DNA of 64,000 bases from Gilvibacter sediminis (GCF_028561565.1 NZ_JAQQTE010000001.1:1205570-1269569); one strand, 5' to 3'; shown: positions 50,040 through 59,047, numbered from the stretch's first letter. Translations and numbers: made by a program. Notes: generated by a model from the letters alone, not told the origin.

Positions 50040-51304
50040 AGAAACATACCTTGACTTTACCGAGAATGGGAGAATCCATTACTGAAGGCACCTTGCTCAA
50101 CTGGTTGGTAGGAGAAGGCGAGTCCTTTGCAGAAGGAGACATCCTTTGTGAAGTGGCTACAGACAAGGTAGATAATGAAGTTCCCGCCCCTGCTGCTGGA
50201 ACCTTAATAAAGCATTTAGCTGCAACCAAAGAGGTGGTGGCTGTAGGTGCTCCATTAGCGGAATTGGAGCTCAGTGATGAAGTTGTGGTAAAAGCTGAGG
50301 CACCAAAAACTGCTGCTCCTGCATCCGCAGCACCAAAAACATCAAAACCTAAGAAAAAGCCAGCTTCTGGCTATACGGTAAACGAGAATATCTTTGTGAG
50401 CCCACTCATTGAGGCCATTGCTCGCGAGCAGCATATCAGTTTTGAAGAATTGGCTCGTATCCCAGCTACAGGGAATGAAGGCCGTCTGCGTAAAAGTGAT
50501 GTGATGCAATACATTGCAGACGGGCGTCCGTATCAGTATGTACAAGCTGCAAGTGATTCTGGCTTTAAGGTACCTGATCTTAAGTTTGATAAAGGTACAG
50601 GTGAACGCGTTCCTATGGACCGTATGCGTCAAATGATCGCAGATCATATGGTATTCTCCAAGCATACTTCGCCTCACGTAACGGCTTATGTGGAGGCCGA
50701 TCTTACCGCAATGAGTACCTGGCGCAAGGCCAACAAGAGTGCTTTTATGGATACCCATGGGCAGAAGCTGACCTTCACGCCTTTGTTCATTCAAGCCATT
50801 GCAAAAGCTATTCAAGATTTCCCGAACATCAACAGTTCGCTAGATGGAGAAGACATCATCATTAAAGATCATATCAACATCGGGATGGCTACTGCTTTGC
50901 CAAGCGGCAATTTGATCGTTCCTGTGGTCAAGAATGCTGATCGATTAAGTTTGGCCGAATTAGCTGCGGAGACCAACCGTCTAGCCCTTGCCGCACGTGA
51001 AGGCAATCTAAAAGCAGACGATACTCAAGGGAGTACTTTTACTATCAGTAATGTGGGGACCTTTGGAAGTCTAATGGGCACGCCGATCATCAATCAACCA
51101 GAAGCAGCAATCCTCGCTACGGGAATCATTAAAAAACGCGCTGAGGTGATCGAGTATCCTGAGGGAGATCAGATAGAGATCCGTCAAATGATGTATCTCT
51201 CCCTTTCTTTTGACCATCGTATTGTAGATGGTTTCTTGGCAGGATCTTTCTTAAGAAGGATAGCCGATTATATGGAACAGTTTGATTCTGACAAAACGAT
51301 TTAA
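50036..51304 (+). CDS. 2-oxoacid dehydrogenase E2 (branched-chain type acyltransferase)
   Basis: Lipoamide acyltransferase of 422 residues: an N-terminal lipoyl domain (ATDKVDNEVPAPAAG, Lys is the lipoylation site), an Ala/Pro-rich linker, a peripheral subunit-binding domain (SPLIEAIAREQHISFEELARIPATGNEGRLRKSDV) and the catalytic domain with SFDHRIVDG near the C-terminus. With fused E1 two genes downstream, it forms a branched-chain 2-oxoacid dehydrogenase. E3 is not in the window. It overlaps paaY by 4 bases and so shares its transcript with the phenylacetate genes. Confidence 0.92.
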   Translation: MKKHTLTLPRMGESITEGTLLNWLVGEGESFAEGDILCEVATDKVDNEVPAPAAGTLIKHLAATKEVVAVGAPLAELELSDEVVVKAEAPKTAAPASAAPKTSKPKKKPASGYTVNENIFVSPLIEAIAREQHISFEELARIPATGNEGRLRKSDVMQYIADGRPYQYVQAASDSGFKVPDLKFDKGTGERVPMDRMRQMIADHMVFSKHTSPHVTAYVEADLTAMSTWRKANKSAFMDTHGQKLTFTPLFIQAIAKAIQDFPNINSSLDGEDIIIKDHINIGMATALPSGNLIVPVVKNADRLSLAELAAETNRLALAAREGNLKADDTQGSTFTISNVGTFGSLMGTPIINQPEAAILATGIIKKRAEVIEYPEGDQIEIRQMMYLSLSFDHRIVDGFLAGSFLRRIADYMEQFDSDKTI

Positions 51305-51308
51305 GACC

Positions 51309-52370
51309 ATGGAAACAACTATGCAAAACATAAAAATTCAAACGGTAGCCGAGTCACGAGCCACCGCTATTGATTTTGACAATATTCCCTTAGGGCGCAC
51401 CTTTACTGACCATATGTTCATCTGTCAATATAAAGACGGACAGTGGCAAGATCCACAGATTCGTCCTTTGGAGCTAATCCCTACACATCCAGCAGCGATG
51501 GCCTTGCACTATGGGCAAGCCATTTTTGAAGGTATGAAAGCTACTGTGGATGCCTCTGGTAACCCCATGCTCTTTAGAGCTTATGACAATGCTGCACGCC
51601 TTAATTTTAGTGCGGCGCGTATGGGGATGCCTGACTTTCCTGAAGAACTTTTTGTAGAAGGTCTTAAGCAATTGGTAGCCTTGGAGCGCAGTTGGATTCC
51701 TCCGCAAGTAGGGAGCGCTCTGTACTTGCGTCCGTTTATGTATGCCGATGAGCCATTTATTGGGATGCGTGCTGCGACCTCATATAAATTTATCATTATC
51801 GCCTCGCCTGCAGGACCGTTCTTTAGCAAGCGTATCCGTTTGTATGCGGAGAACCAATACATCCGTGCCGCCCAGGGTGGAACGGGAGAGGCCAAGGCAG
51901 CAGGTAACTACGCTGCAGCCATCAGACCTACGGAATTAGCAAAGGCCAAAGGCTATGACCAAGTTTTATGGTTAGATGCAGAAAATCACGAGTACATTCA
52001 AGAGGTAGGAACCATGAATATCTTTTTTAAGATCGATGGGCATTTTGTTACTCCGACGCTAGATGGTGCAGTACTTGACGGTATCACCAGACGTTCTGTT
52101 ATGACCTTATTGGAAGACGCCGGATACAAGGTAGAGCAGAGACGCATCAGTATTAAAGAATTGGCCAAAGCAGCTGCAGAAGGTCGTTTAGAAGAAGCCT
52201 TTGGAACAGGAACTGCCGTTGGAATTGCCTATATCGAGGCGATCGGTTGGGGTGATCAAATGATCCCTGTTGGTGAATCTAGCCCCGTAGCAGAGCAGAT
52301 CAACGCTACCTTAAATGGAATTAAAACGGGTCGAATAGAAGACCCACACAACTGGATGCTTACCGTCTAG
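51309..52370 (+). CDS. ilvE: Branched-chain amino acid aminotransferase
   Basis: Fold-type IV PLP enzyme of 353 residues that transaminates Leu, Ile and Val to their 2-oxo acids. Seen: LHYGQAIFEGMKA, the PLP lysine region GTGEAKAAGNYAAAI, VLWLDAENHEYIQEVGTMNIFF, and LDGITRRSVM. Start ATG 51309 (METTMQNIKIQT); ATG 51321 is also possible. Placed between E2 and E1, it supplies the substrate of the complex. Confidence 0.95.
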   Translation: METTMQNIKIQTVAESRATAIDFDNIPLGRTFTDHMFICQYKDGQWQDPQIRPLELIPTHPAAMALHYGQAIFEGMKATVDASGNPMLFRAYDNAARLNFSAARMGMPDFPEELFVEGLKQLVALERSWIPPQVGSALYLRPFMYADEPFIGMRAATSYKFIIIASPAGPFFSKRIRLYAENQYIRAAQGGTGEAKAAGNYAAAIRPTELAKAKGYDQVLWLDAENHEYIQEVGTMNIFFKIDGHFVTPTLDGAVLDGITRRSVMTLLEDAGYKVEQRRISIKELAKAAAEGRLEEAFGTGTAVGIAYIEAIGWGDQMIPVGESSPVAEQINATLNGIKTGRIEDPHNWMLTV

Positions 52371-52381
52371 TTTCCGCAGTT

Positions 52382-54430
52382 ATGAATAAAGAACTTTTAC
52401 AAAAGGCATTTGCCAATGTGGCCACGGCTAAAGCCATGACCGAACTCTATGAGGAAAACTTCAAAGAGGTCTCTAAATATGTGCACGCAACTTCACGCGG
52501 GCATGAGGTAATTCAAACCGCGGTAGGCTTGCAGCTGCAGCCGCAGGATTATATGTTCCCGTATTACCGGGACGATTCTATGTTGCTCGCCATAGGCATG
52601 CAGCCTTATGAGTTGATGCTTCAGGTCTTGGCTAAAAAAGACGATCCTTTTTCTGGCGGAAGAACCTATTATTCGCACCCGAGTCTGCGCGATGAGGACA
52701 AACCCAAGATCCCGCATCAAAGTTCTGCTACTGGAATGCAAGCCATCCCGGCAACAGGAGTGGCAATGGGCTTTTGGTATAAAGAAAGTGTGGGCTTACA
52801 GGATGATTCGGTTGATGCTCCCGTAGTTGTTTGTTCCTTGGGAGATGCATCGGTCACAGAAGGAGAGATCGCCGAAGCCTTTCAAATGGCGGCCTTAAAG
52901 CAGTTGCCCATCTTGTACTTAGTGCAGGACAACGGCTGGGATATCAGTGCCAATGCGGCTGAAACCCGTGCGCAAAACGCCTATGAGTACGCTGCTGGAT
53001 TTCACGGTCTGGACGCTGTAACCCTTGATGGGACTGACTTTGCGGATAGTTATTCGCAATTAGAAGAAATCATTGCTACCATTCGCAAAGAGCGCAGGCC
53101 GTTCTTGGTTCATGCTAAGGTACCCTTATTGAATCACCACACTTCTGGGGTACGCATGGAATGGTATCGGGATGATCTAGAGGAGGCGCGCAGTCGTGAT
53201 CCCTATCCGAAGATCAAAAAATTACTGAGTGAAAATGGTTTTTCTGCCGAGCAGATCAGCGCTATTGAATCCGAAGTCAAAGAAAAAGTAGCTGCGGATT
53301 TTGTTAAGGCCAAGGCTGCTGAAGATCCCAAACCAGAAGATCTGTTTACCCACGATTTTGCACCCACTCCAGTAACAGAGGAGATCGGTGATCGCAGCCC
53401 AGAAGGAGCAGAGCAAGTAGTCATGGTGGACTGTGCCCTTTTTGCCATTGAAGAGCTCATGGCTCAAAACAAGGAGTGTCTGCTTTACGGTCAAGACGTT
53501 GGCGCCCGTTTAGGAGGTGTGTTTAGAGAAGCAGCCACTCTGGCCCAAAAGTTTGGTGACAATCGCGTGTTTAATACGCCGATCCAAGAAGCATTTATTG
53601 TAGGTTCTACCGTAGGGATGAGTGCTGTGGGACTCAAGCCGATTGTTGAGGTCCAATTTGCCGATTATATCTGGCCAGGACTCAATCAGTTGTTTACCGA
53701 GGTGAGTCGAAGTTGTTATTTGAGCAACGGCAAATGGCCTGTTTCAATGATCTTACGCGTACCGATTGGTGCTTACGGTAGTGGAGGTCCTTACCACAGT
53801 TCTTCTGTTGAAAGTGTAGTGACCAATATTCGCGGTTTAAAGATCGCCTATCCGAGTAATGGTGCAGATCTTAAAGGTTTGCTCAAAGCGGCCTATCACG
53901 ATCCAAACCCTGTAGTGATCTTTGAACACAAGGGATTGTATTGGAGTAAGGTGCCCGGTACTAAAGGAGCAACATCTATTGAGCCAGCAAAAGACTACGT
54001 TTTACCCTTTGGAAAAGCTTGGGTCTTGAATGAGATCTGGAAGCAAGAGCAAGAGGAAACCCTCAGCATCATCACCTACGGTATGGGTGTGCATTGGGCA
54101 ATGAATGCTGCCGAGCAGTTGGGAATGAAGGATCGCATAGAGATCGTTGATCTAAGAACCTTGCATCCTTTGGATTACGAAACCGTATTTGGTTCGGTTA
54201 GAAAATGTGGTAAATGTTTGGTGGTGACAGAAGAGCCCTCGGAAAATACTTTTGCCAGAGCATTAGCAGGCCGAATCCAGGAAGAGTGTTTCGCCTCCCT
54301 GGATGGCCCAGTAATGGTTATTGGTAGTGAGAATATGCCGGCAATTCCGCTGAACAGCACCTTGGAACAAACCATGATTCCATCTACAGAAAAGGTCAAG
54401 GAAAAGATCCAGCAATTGCTCAACTATTAG
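52382..54430 (+). CDS. Fused E1 alpha-beta of branched-chain 2-oxoacid dehydrogenase
   Basis: Thiamine-diphosphate enzyme of 682 residues. The alpha half (about 1-325) has TPP-binding GDASVTEGEIAEAFQMAALKQLPILYLVQDNGWDIS. The beta half (about 345-682) has LLYGQDVGARLGGVFR, VEVQFADYIWPGLNQLF and the C-terminal transketolase-like domain. The two subunits are separate genes in many bacteria; the fusion is usual in Bacteroidota. Probably converts Val-, Leu- and Ile-derived oxo acids to acyl-CoAs. It ends the paa-branched-chain operon. Confidence 0.93.
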   Translation: MNKELLQKAFANVATAKAMTELYEENFKEVSKYVHATSRGHEVIQTAVGLQLQPQDYMFPYYRDDSMLLAIGMQPYELMLQVLAKKDDPFSGGRTYYSHPSLRDEDKPKIPHQSSATGMQAIPATGVAMGFWYKESVGLQDDSVDAPVVVCSLGDASVTEGEIAEAFQMAALKQLPILYLVQDNGWDISANAAETRAQNAYEYAAGFHGLDAVTLDGTDFADSYSQLEEIIATIRKERRPFLVHAKVPLLNHHTSGVRMEWYRDDLEEARSRDPYPKIKKLLSENGFSAEQISAIESEVKEKVAADFVKAKAAEDPKPEDLFTHDFAPTPVTEEIGDRSPEGAEQVVMVDCALFAIEELMAQNKECLLYGQDVGARLGGVFREAATLAQKFGDNRVFNTPIQEAFIVGSTVGMSAVGLKPIVEVQFADYIWPGLNQLFTEVSRSCYLSNGKWPVSMILRVPIGAYGSGGPYHSSSVESVVTNIRGLKIAYPSNGADLKGLLKAAYHDPNPVVIFEHKGLYWSKVPGTKGATSIEPAKDYVLPFGKAWVLNEIWKQEQEETLSIITYGMGVHWAMNAAEQLGMKDRIEIVDLRTLHPLDYETVFGSVRKCGKCLVVTEEPSENTFARALAGRIQEECFASLDGPVMVIGSENMPAIPLNSTLEQTMIPSTEKVKEKIQQLLNY

Positions 54431-54470
54431 AGAGCTTCACTTAGGAGGAAAATCCTGATGTTTTTTGGCA

Positions 54471-54499
54471 TTTGAGTCTGATTTAATCCTGTACATTTC
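54471..54499 (+). promoter_or_regulatory. Promoter of the small nuclease gene
   Basis: TTTG at 54471-54474 followed after 17 bases by TACATTTC (54492-54499), one base from the -7 consensus. Predicted transcription start near 54504, ATG at 54517. Upstream, an AGGA...TCCT stem with a T-run (about 54443-54466) may end the long operon on the left. Confidence 0.5.
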
Positions 54500-54516
54500 T
54501 AAAAAAAATTATAGAT

Positions 54517-54843
54517 ATGTACAATTATAGAGCGCACATAAAAGATGTCTACGACGGGGATACAGTTACCGCAGTCGTCGACTTGGGATTCCTTCATTAC
54601 CAAGAGATGAAACTCCGCTTATACGGAATAGATACTCCAGAACTTCGAGGCGCGGAACGCGAAGATGGTCTGCGCGTCAGGGATATTGTCCGAGAGATGA
54701 TTCTGGGCAAAGATGTTGAGATCCACAGTTACAAAGATAAACAAGGGAAATACGGCCGCTATTTGGCGACCATTATTGTAGATGGTGTTAATGTGAATGA
54801 ATGGCTGGTAGCCCAAGGGCATGCCCAGCCTTATTTTCCGTAA
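54517..54843 (+). CDS. Small staphylococcal nuclease-fold protein
   Basis: Protein of 108 residues covering one SNase (thermonuclease) OB-fold domain with no signal peptide. Catalytic features: DVYDGDTV (calcium-binding Asp), LRLYGIDTPELRG (Arg), and the KYGRYLATI region with a second Arg. The short length and missing signal suggest a cytoplasmic nuclease or nucleic-acid-binding protein. Convergent with the DUF4136 lipoprotein gene, 4 bases apart. Confidence 0.88.
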   Translation: MYNYRAHIKDVYDGDTVTAVVDLGFLHYQEMKLRLYGIDTPELRGAEREDGLRVRDIVREMILGKDVEIHSYKDKQGKYGRYLATIIVDGVNVNEWLVAQGHAQPYFP

Positions 54844-54847
54844 AGAT

Positions 54848-55381
54848 TTATTGTCCGGCTTGTGGCGGATACTCTTCTAAGATCTTGCCTACAATTTCTT
54901 GGATACGAGCGATCTTTTTATCTACACTTAAATGCGAGATGTTGGCGGTACCCATACCTTGCCACACCAACTCATTGGTTGTGGTGTCGATAAGGTCTAT
55001 GTATAAAGTGCCTTCAGTTCTGGAAGATACGGTGCTGCCTCCAAAGCCACCTCCCCACCAGGGGTTCCAACCCCAGCCCCAGCCGAAGTTGTTGTTGTAA
55101 ACGTCAACGCGTTCACGTTCTTTGGTAAAGATGCTGATGAGCAAGTCTGGATTGTCGCTCTTGATCATGCCTTTGGCTGTCAATTCAGTATCAATGGCAC
55201 GTAAAATTCTTTTTTTATCCAGATCGGAGATCTGTGCCTTATCCACTCCAGGTTTAAAAAAGGCGAAAGACTGGTAGGTGTTAAAACTAGCAGTGGTGTC
55301 ATAATCAGACACGACGCGTACCGATGTACACGAACTCATCACGAGCACTACCAAAAGGGCCAAGGGTAAAAACTTTTTCAT
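54848..55381 (-). CDS. DUF4136 family lipoprotein
   Basis: Lipoprotein of 177 residues: a signal peptide with lipobox VMSSC (Cys about 18) and a globular DUF4136 domain (VRVVSDYDTTASFNTYQSFAFF, typical opening; GTLYIDLIDTTTNELVWQGMG, typical closing). It has a Gly/Trp-rich loop (FGWGWGWNPWWGGGFGG) in the middle. Surface or periplasmic; function unknown. ATG 55381 is chosen over 55387. Only about 17 bases separate it from hutU, suggesting one transcript. Confidence 0.85.
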   Translation of the reverse strand: MKKFLPLALLVVLVMSSCTSVRVVSDYDTTASFNTYQSFAFFKPGVDKAQISDLDKKRILRAIDTELTAKGMIKSDNPDLLISIFTKERERVDVYNNNFGWGWGWNPWWGGGFGGSTVSSRTEGTLYIDLIDTTTNELVWQGMGTANISHLSVDKKIARIQEIVGKILEEYPPQAGQ

Positions 55382-55398
55382 TTGCATAGCATTACAGT

Positions 55399-57381
55399 TT
55401 AAAATAATGAATCGTCAACTTGATTCGGAAGCGTTACTCGCAATTTTGGCTCTCGGGCCATTTCTGCTTTAATCGCAAATAATGCTTCTTCATTTCGCGC
55501 CCAACCTCGTCTTGCAATTCCGTTATTCACATCCCAAAAAAGCATCTGTCGCAATCGGGTTTGCGCTGCTTTAGAACCATCAAGAACCATACCAAATCCA
55601 CCGTTTATAACTTCTCCCCAGCCAACACCACCACCGTTGTGAATGCTCACCCAAGTGGCTCCTCTAAAGCTGTCTCCAATTACATTGTGGATGGCCATAT
55701 CTGCTGTAAAGCGGCTGCCGTCATAAATGTTAGAGGTCTCTCTGTAGGGTGAATCAGTCCCAGAAACATCGTGATGATCACGCCCGAGGATCACAGGTCC
55801 GAGTTCTCCTTTTTCAATTGCCTCGTTAAATGCTTCAGCAATCGCGATGCGACCTTGTGAATCCGCATAAAGGATGCGCGCTTGGGACCCTACGACTAAT
55901 TTGTTTTCTTGCGCTCCTTTGATCCATTGAATATTGTCTGCCATTTGCTGTTTGATCTGCTCTGGAGCTTCCTGCTTCAGTCGTTCTAAAACACCAAGAG
56001 CAAGTGCATCTGTCTTGGCTAGATCTTTAGGATCTCCACTGGCACAAACCCATCGAAACGGACCGAATCCGTAGTCAAAACACATGGGCCCCATAATGTC
56101 CTGTACATAACTTGGGTAGATAAATTCACGCGCCGGATCTTCGGTATCTAAAATATCAGCACCTGCTCTGGAAGCCTCTAGTAAGAACGCATTTCCATAG
56201 TCAAAGAAGTAAGTTCCTTTTGCTGTATGCTTATTGATAGCTGCAGCATGGCGCTTTAAACTAGCCTGTACGTGATTCTTGAATGCAGCAGGATCATTAG
56301 CCATCATGGCGTTAGCCTCTTCAAAACTCAGACCTACCGGATAGTAGCCGCCAGCCCAAGGATTGTGCAAGGAAGTTTGATCACTTCCAAGATCTACATG
56401 AATTCCTTCTTGATCAAAGCGCTCCCAAACATCTACTATATTACCGCTGTAGGCAATAGAAACCGTTTCTTTTGCAGCCAATGCCTTTTTTACGCGATCA
56501 CTAAGCACAACAAGGTCATCAATAACCTCGTCTACCCAGCCCTGGCTGTGACGCGTGTGAGTCGCCTTAGCATTTACTTCTGCACAAACCGTCACACAGC
56601 CAGCAATATTTCCGGCTTTGGGTTGCGCACCACTCATCCCTCCTAAACCAGAGGTCACAAAAAGCCCTCCTTTAGGAGCCTTTCCTATCTTTCTAAAACC
56701 GTTAAGCACCGTAATGGTTGTTCCGTGTACAATTCCTTGCGGCCCAATGTACATATAACTGCCTGCGGTCATTTGCCCGTATTGCGTAACTCCTAAGGCA
56801 TTGAAACGCTCCCAATCATCCGGTTTGGAATAGTTGGGAATCATCATACCATTGGTCACCACAACACGCGGTGCATTCTCATGTGACGGAAACAGTCCCA
56901 AAGGATGTCCGGAGTACATCACCAAAGTCTGATCGTCGGTCATCTGGGACAAATACTGCATGGTGAGTAAGTACTGCGCCCAGTTTTGAAATACCCCACC
57001 GTTTCCACCATAAGTGATGAGTTCATGTGGATGCTGCGCTACGGCCGGATCTAAATTGTTTTGGATCATGAGCATAATGGAACGAGCCTGCAAAGAATTT
57101 CCAGGATACTCATCAACCGGTCTTGCGTACATGTTATAAACCGGTCGCAATCGGTACATATAAATACGGCCATAGGTCTCCAATTCCGCTTTAAACTCGG
57201 GCAATAAGGTAGCGTGATGTACAGGGTCAAAATAACGCAGGGCATTGCGCAGGGCCAGCTCCTTCTCGTAATCGTTTAAGATCGCTTTGCGCTTAGGCGC
57301 ATGATTGACCGTGGTGTCATAAGGTTTTAGTGGAGGGAGTTGGGAGGGAATCCCTTGTTGAATAGCTTCTTTGAAACTCAT
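55399..57381 (-). CDS. hutU: Urocanate hydratase
   Basis: Converts urocanate to imidazolonepropionate in histidine degradation, using tightly bound NAD (660 residues). Motifs: YGGNGGVFQNWAQYLLTMQYLS, YSGHPLGLFPSH, GQMTAGSYMYIGPQGIVHGTT, GGMSGAQPKAGNIAG (conserved NAD-binding part), and CASGDPKDLAKTD. It belongs to the longer flavobacterial form (other bacteria about 550 residues). No other hut genes are visible nearby. Its start overlaps the small DUF5522 gene by 4 bases. Confidence 0.94.
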   Translation of the reverse strand: MSFKEAIQQGIPSQLPPLKPYDTTVNHAPKRKAILNDYEKELALRNALRYFDPVHHATLLPEFKAELETYGRIYMYRLRPVYNMYARPVDEYPGNSLQARSIMLMIQNNLDPAVAQHPHELITYGGNGGVFQNWAQYLLTMQYLSQMTDDQTLVMYSGHPLGLFPSHENAPRVVVTNGMMIPNYSKPDDWERFNALGVTQYGQMTAGSYMYIGPQGIVHGTTITVLNGFRKIGKAPKGGLFVTSGLGGMSGAQPKAGNIAGCVTVCAEVNAKATHTRHSQGWVDEVIDDLVVLSDRVKKALAAKETVSIAYSGNIVDVWERFDQEGIHVDLGSDQTSLHNPWAGGYYPVGLSFEEANAMMANDPAAFKNHVQASLKRHAAAINKHTAKGTYFFDYGNAFLLEASRAGADILDTEDPAREFIYPSYVQDIMGPMCFDYGFGPFRWVCASGDPKDLAKTDALALGVLERLKQEAPEQIKQQMADNIQWIKGAQENKLVVGSQARILYADSQGRIAIAEAFNEAIEKGELGPVILGRDHHDVSGTDSPYRETSNIYDGSRFTADMAIHNVIGDSFRGATWVSIHNGGGVGWGEVINGGFGMVLDGSKAAQTRLRQMLFWDVNNGIARRGWARNEEALFAIKAEMAREPKLRVTLPNQVDDSLF

Positions 57382-57560
57382 GAATTCGGTTTGGATTGGG
57401 TATTGGTCTTTTTGTCGTAGCCGTAAGGGCAGTGTCTGCAGCCACTCTCACAACAATACCCACGCTTGAGGTGATACTGTTCTGTAAAGCATTTGTAACC
57501 CTCCGGAGTGAGGTAATAATCACCGGGTTCCAAAGGGATTCTTTTTCCAAATGTGCTCAT
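57378..57560 (-). CDS. DUF5522 small Cys-containing protein
   Basis: Protein of 60 residues with a conserved pattern: YYLTPEGYKCFTEQYHLKRGYCCESGCRHCPYGY. The four-Cys cluster CC-x3-C-x2-C resembles a small zinc-binding site. Families of this type are found in Bacteroidota and Proteobacteria; the function is unknown. It overlaps hutU by 4 bases and probably heads the hutU transcript. A perfect -7 element predicts a transcript that begins at the ATG. Confidence 0.8.
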   Translation of the reverse strand: MSTFGKRIPLEPGDYYLTPEGYKCFTEQYHLKRGYCCESGCRHCPYGYDKKTNTQSKPNS

Positions 57561-57564
57561 AGTA

Positions 57565-57572
57565 CAAAAATA
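57565..57572 (-). promoter_or_regulatory. -7 promoter element of the DUF5522-hutU transcript
   Basis: Perfect TAnnTTTG on the minus strand (TATTTTTG). Its first base is 12 bases from the ATG at 57560, so a leaderless transcript is predicted. The divergent gene on the right has TACCTTGA at 57582-57589, also 12 bases from its ATG. Confidence 0.5.
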
Positions 57573-57593
57573 CTATTTTCTTACCTTGAGCCC

Positions 57594-57920
57594 ATGATCG
57601 TAGTGGTAAATAGATACTTGCTTCCTAGAGGTACTTACGGGATGACCCTTTGGCCATTTATTTTGGTGAGAGATTCACGCCTGCGTAAAGATCCCGTTCT
57701 GATCAACCACGAGCGCATCCACTTAAGACAACAATTGCAACTTTTAATTATTCCTTTCTATTTGTGGTATGGGATAGAGTTCGGGCTGCGCTGGTTAAAG
57801 TATGGCAATAGAAAAAAGGCCTACAGTAATCTTTCTATGGAACGCGAGGCTTACGCCAACGAGACCGATCTTGATTATCTGCAGACCTTTCGTCTGTGGT
57901 CTTTTATGAGGTATTTATAA
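57594..57920 (+). CDS. Small putative membrane metalloprotease-like protein
   Basis: Protein of 108 residues with a possible membrane-associated segment (about 50-68) and the motif NHERIHLRQQ (about 38-47), an HExxH-type zinc signature. A conserved Glu-rich region (LSMEREAYANETD) follows about 40 residues later and could supply the third ligand, as in small M48/M56-like families. Start is ATG 57594. It is much shorter than usual peptidases of this type, so proteolysis is uncertain. Confidence 0.65.
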   Translation: MIVVVNRYLLPRGTYGMTLWPFILVRDSRLRKDPVLINHERIHLRQQLQLLIIPFYLWYGIEFGLRWLKYGNRKKAYSNLSMEREAYANETDLDYLQTFRLWSFMRYL

Positions 57921-58019
57921 AAAGCGCATCGGAAGGGGGTAGGGTCGCCGCGGATTGAAGGAACGGCTCGCCATTCCAAATGCGCAATAAGTTTAAGCTA
58001 AATCATTTGCGGTTTACGC

Positions 58020-58289
58020 TTAACGATCGTTGTCGATCTTTCCAAAAGGCTTAAGTTCTGGAGTGGCTAGTTTAAGCGTATCGCTAGCCTTTGCTTTGGT
58101 ATCACTACTGCTAATTGCATATGGAGTGAGTTCTGGTCTTCCAACTAAAGCGGTTTTTACAGTGTCTGTAGTTTTTGCTTTAGTTTCTATGCTGTAGGCT
58201 TTGAATTGTGCTACAGCCGTTGAGTCTTTTTGTTGTGCAAAGCTTGTCAAAGAGCACAAGAACATTGGGATAAGTAGTAAGTATTTCAT
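58020..58289 (-). CDS. Small secreted protein of unknown function
   Basis: Protein of 89 residues with a signal peptide (about 1-18, SFAQ). The mature part is low-complexity, rich in Thr, Lys and Ala, and has two related halves of the form KAKTTDTVKTALVGRPELTPY and KAKASDTLKLATPELKPFG. I do not recognise a family. It starts 2 bases after the neighbouring secreted-protein gene ends, so both probably share a transcript. Confidence 0.6.
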   Translation of the reverse strand: MKYLLLIPMFLCSLTSFAQQKDSTAVAQFKAYSIETKAKTTDTVKTALVGRPELTPYAISSSDTKAKASDTLKLATPELKPFGKIDNDR

Positions 58290-58291
58290 GA

Positions 58292-59047
58292 CTAGTACTG
58301 GATTGATAGGGTTGCGTGGTTTGTATCTGGGTAATAATCTGGGAAGATTGCAATACCGTCTGTTCCGTATAGGTTGGTGGTTTTAACTTGCAATTCAAGT
58401 TCGTAGGTTTGACCTACAGTCAATCCCGTTAACAGTTTTGAGAAGGCTCCACTCCAAGTGGTAATGGTGTAGGTTGAACTTCCTGACTCGTGAATAGATT
58501 GCGAGTTTGTTGTGGTTCCACCAAGTACGGTGTTGGTAGTGGTGTCATAGACTCTAAAGGATCCGTAAGACAAAGAGTTGGTGTAAGCCACTCCAGACAT
58601 GGTCAGGTTAAGCATTACTTCTGACTTCTCTGCAGTGAACGTCAATTTCATTCCTGGAACTGCAGTGTAGCTGCTTCCAGCAAGGATCTCATTAGTAGTT
58701 AACGATACACTTTGTGCTTTAGGCAATTCTTCATTGTCACGACGCATGGCTACCCATTCGTCTCCGTCCCAGTAGTAATATCCTTTTCCTGTAGTAGTGT
58801 TGGTGTTATAAACCAAAAGACTTTCTGCGTCGGCTAATTCAGATTCAGATGATCCTACATCAGTAATCGGGTCAATAGTGCTTAGGTCTGCAATATCTAC
58901 TCGAGGGATAAATACTCCCTTATCTGAACTGCTAATGTCTAAAATAGATCCAGCGTCTGGGCTTGTTGTGTTGATTCCAACTTGAGCTGCAGCGGTGAAG
59001 CTTGCGGCGAAAAGAAAAACTGTGGTTAATTTTTTTAAAGTTTTCAT
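58292..59047 (-). CDS. Secreted beta-rich protein, flavobacterial surface type
   Basis: Protein of 251 residues with a signal peptide (about 1-21, TAAAQ). The opening VGINTTSPDAGSILDISSSDKGVFIPRVDIADL is the pattern found at the start of many Bacteroidota secreted proteins that resemble phage-tail-like collar repeats. The segment LLVYNTNTTTGKGYYYWDGDEWVAM is also typical of that group. The rest is Thr/Ser-rich beta sequence. No sorting domain was recognised. Function unknown; adhesion or surface structure is plausible. First of two co-directed genes. Confidence 0.7.
   Translation of the reverse strand: MKTLKKLTTVFLFAASFTAAAQVGINTTSPDAGSILDISSSDKGVFIPRVDIADLSTIDPITDVGSSESELADAESLLVYNTNTTTGKGYYYWDGDEWVAMRRDNEELPKAQSVSLTTNEILAGSSYTAVPGMKLTFTAEKSEVMLNLTMSGVAYTNSLSYGSFRVYDTTTNTVLGGTTTNSQSIHESGSSTYTITTWSGAFSKLLTGLTVGQTYELELQVKTTNLYGTDGIAIFPDYYPDTNHATLSIQY

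Noticed and set aside
54848-55080. Selection for amyloid behaviour from the Gly/Trp repeat of the DUF4136 protein
   Set aside because: Gly/Trp loops are frequent in DUF4136 lipoproteins; no further evidence here.
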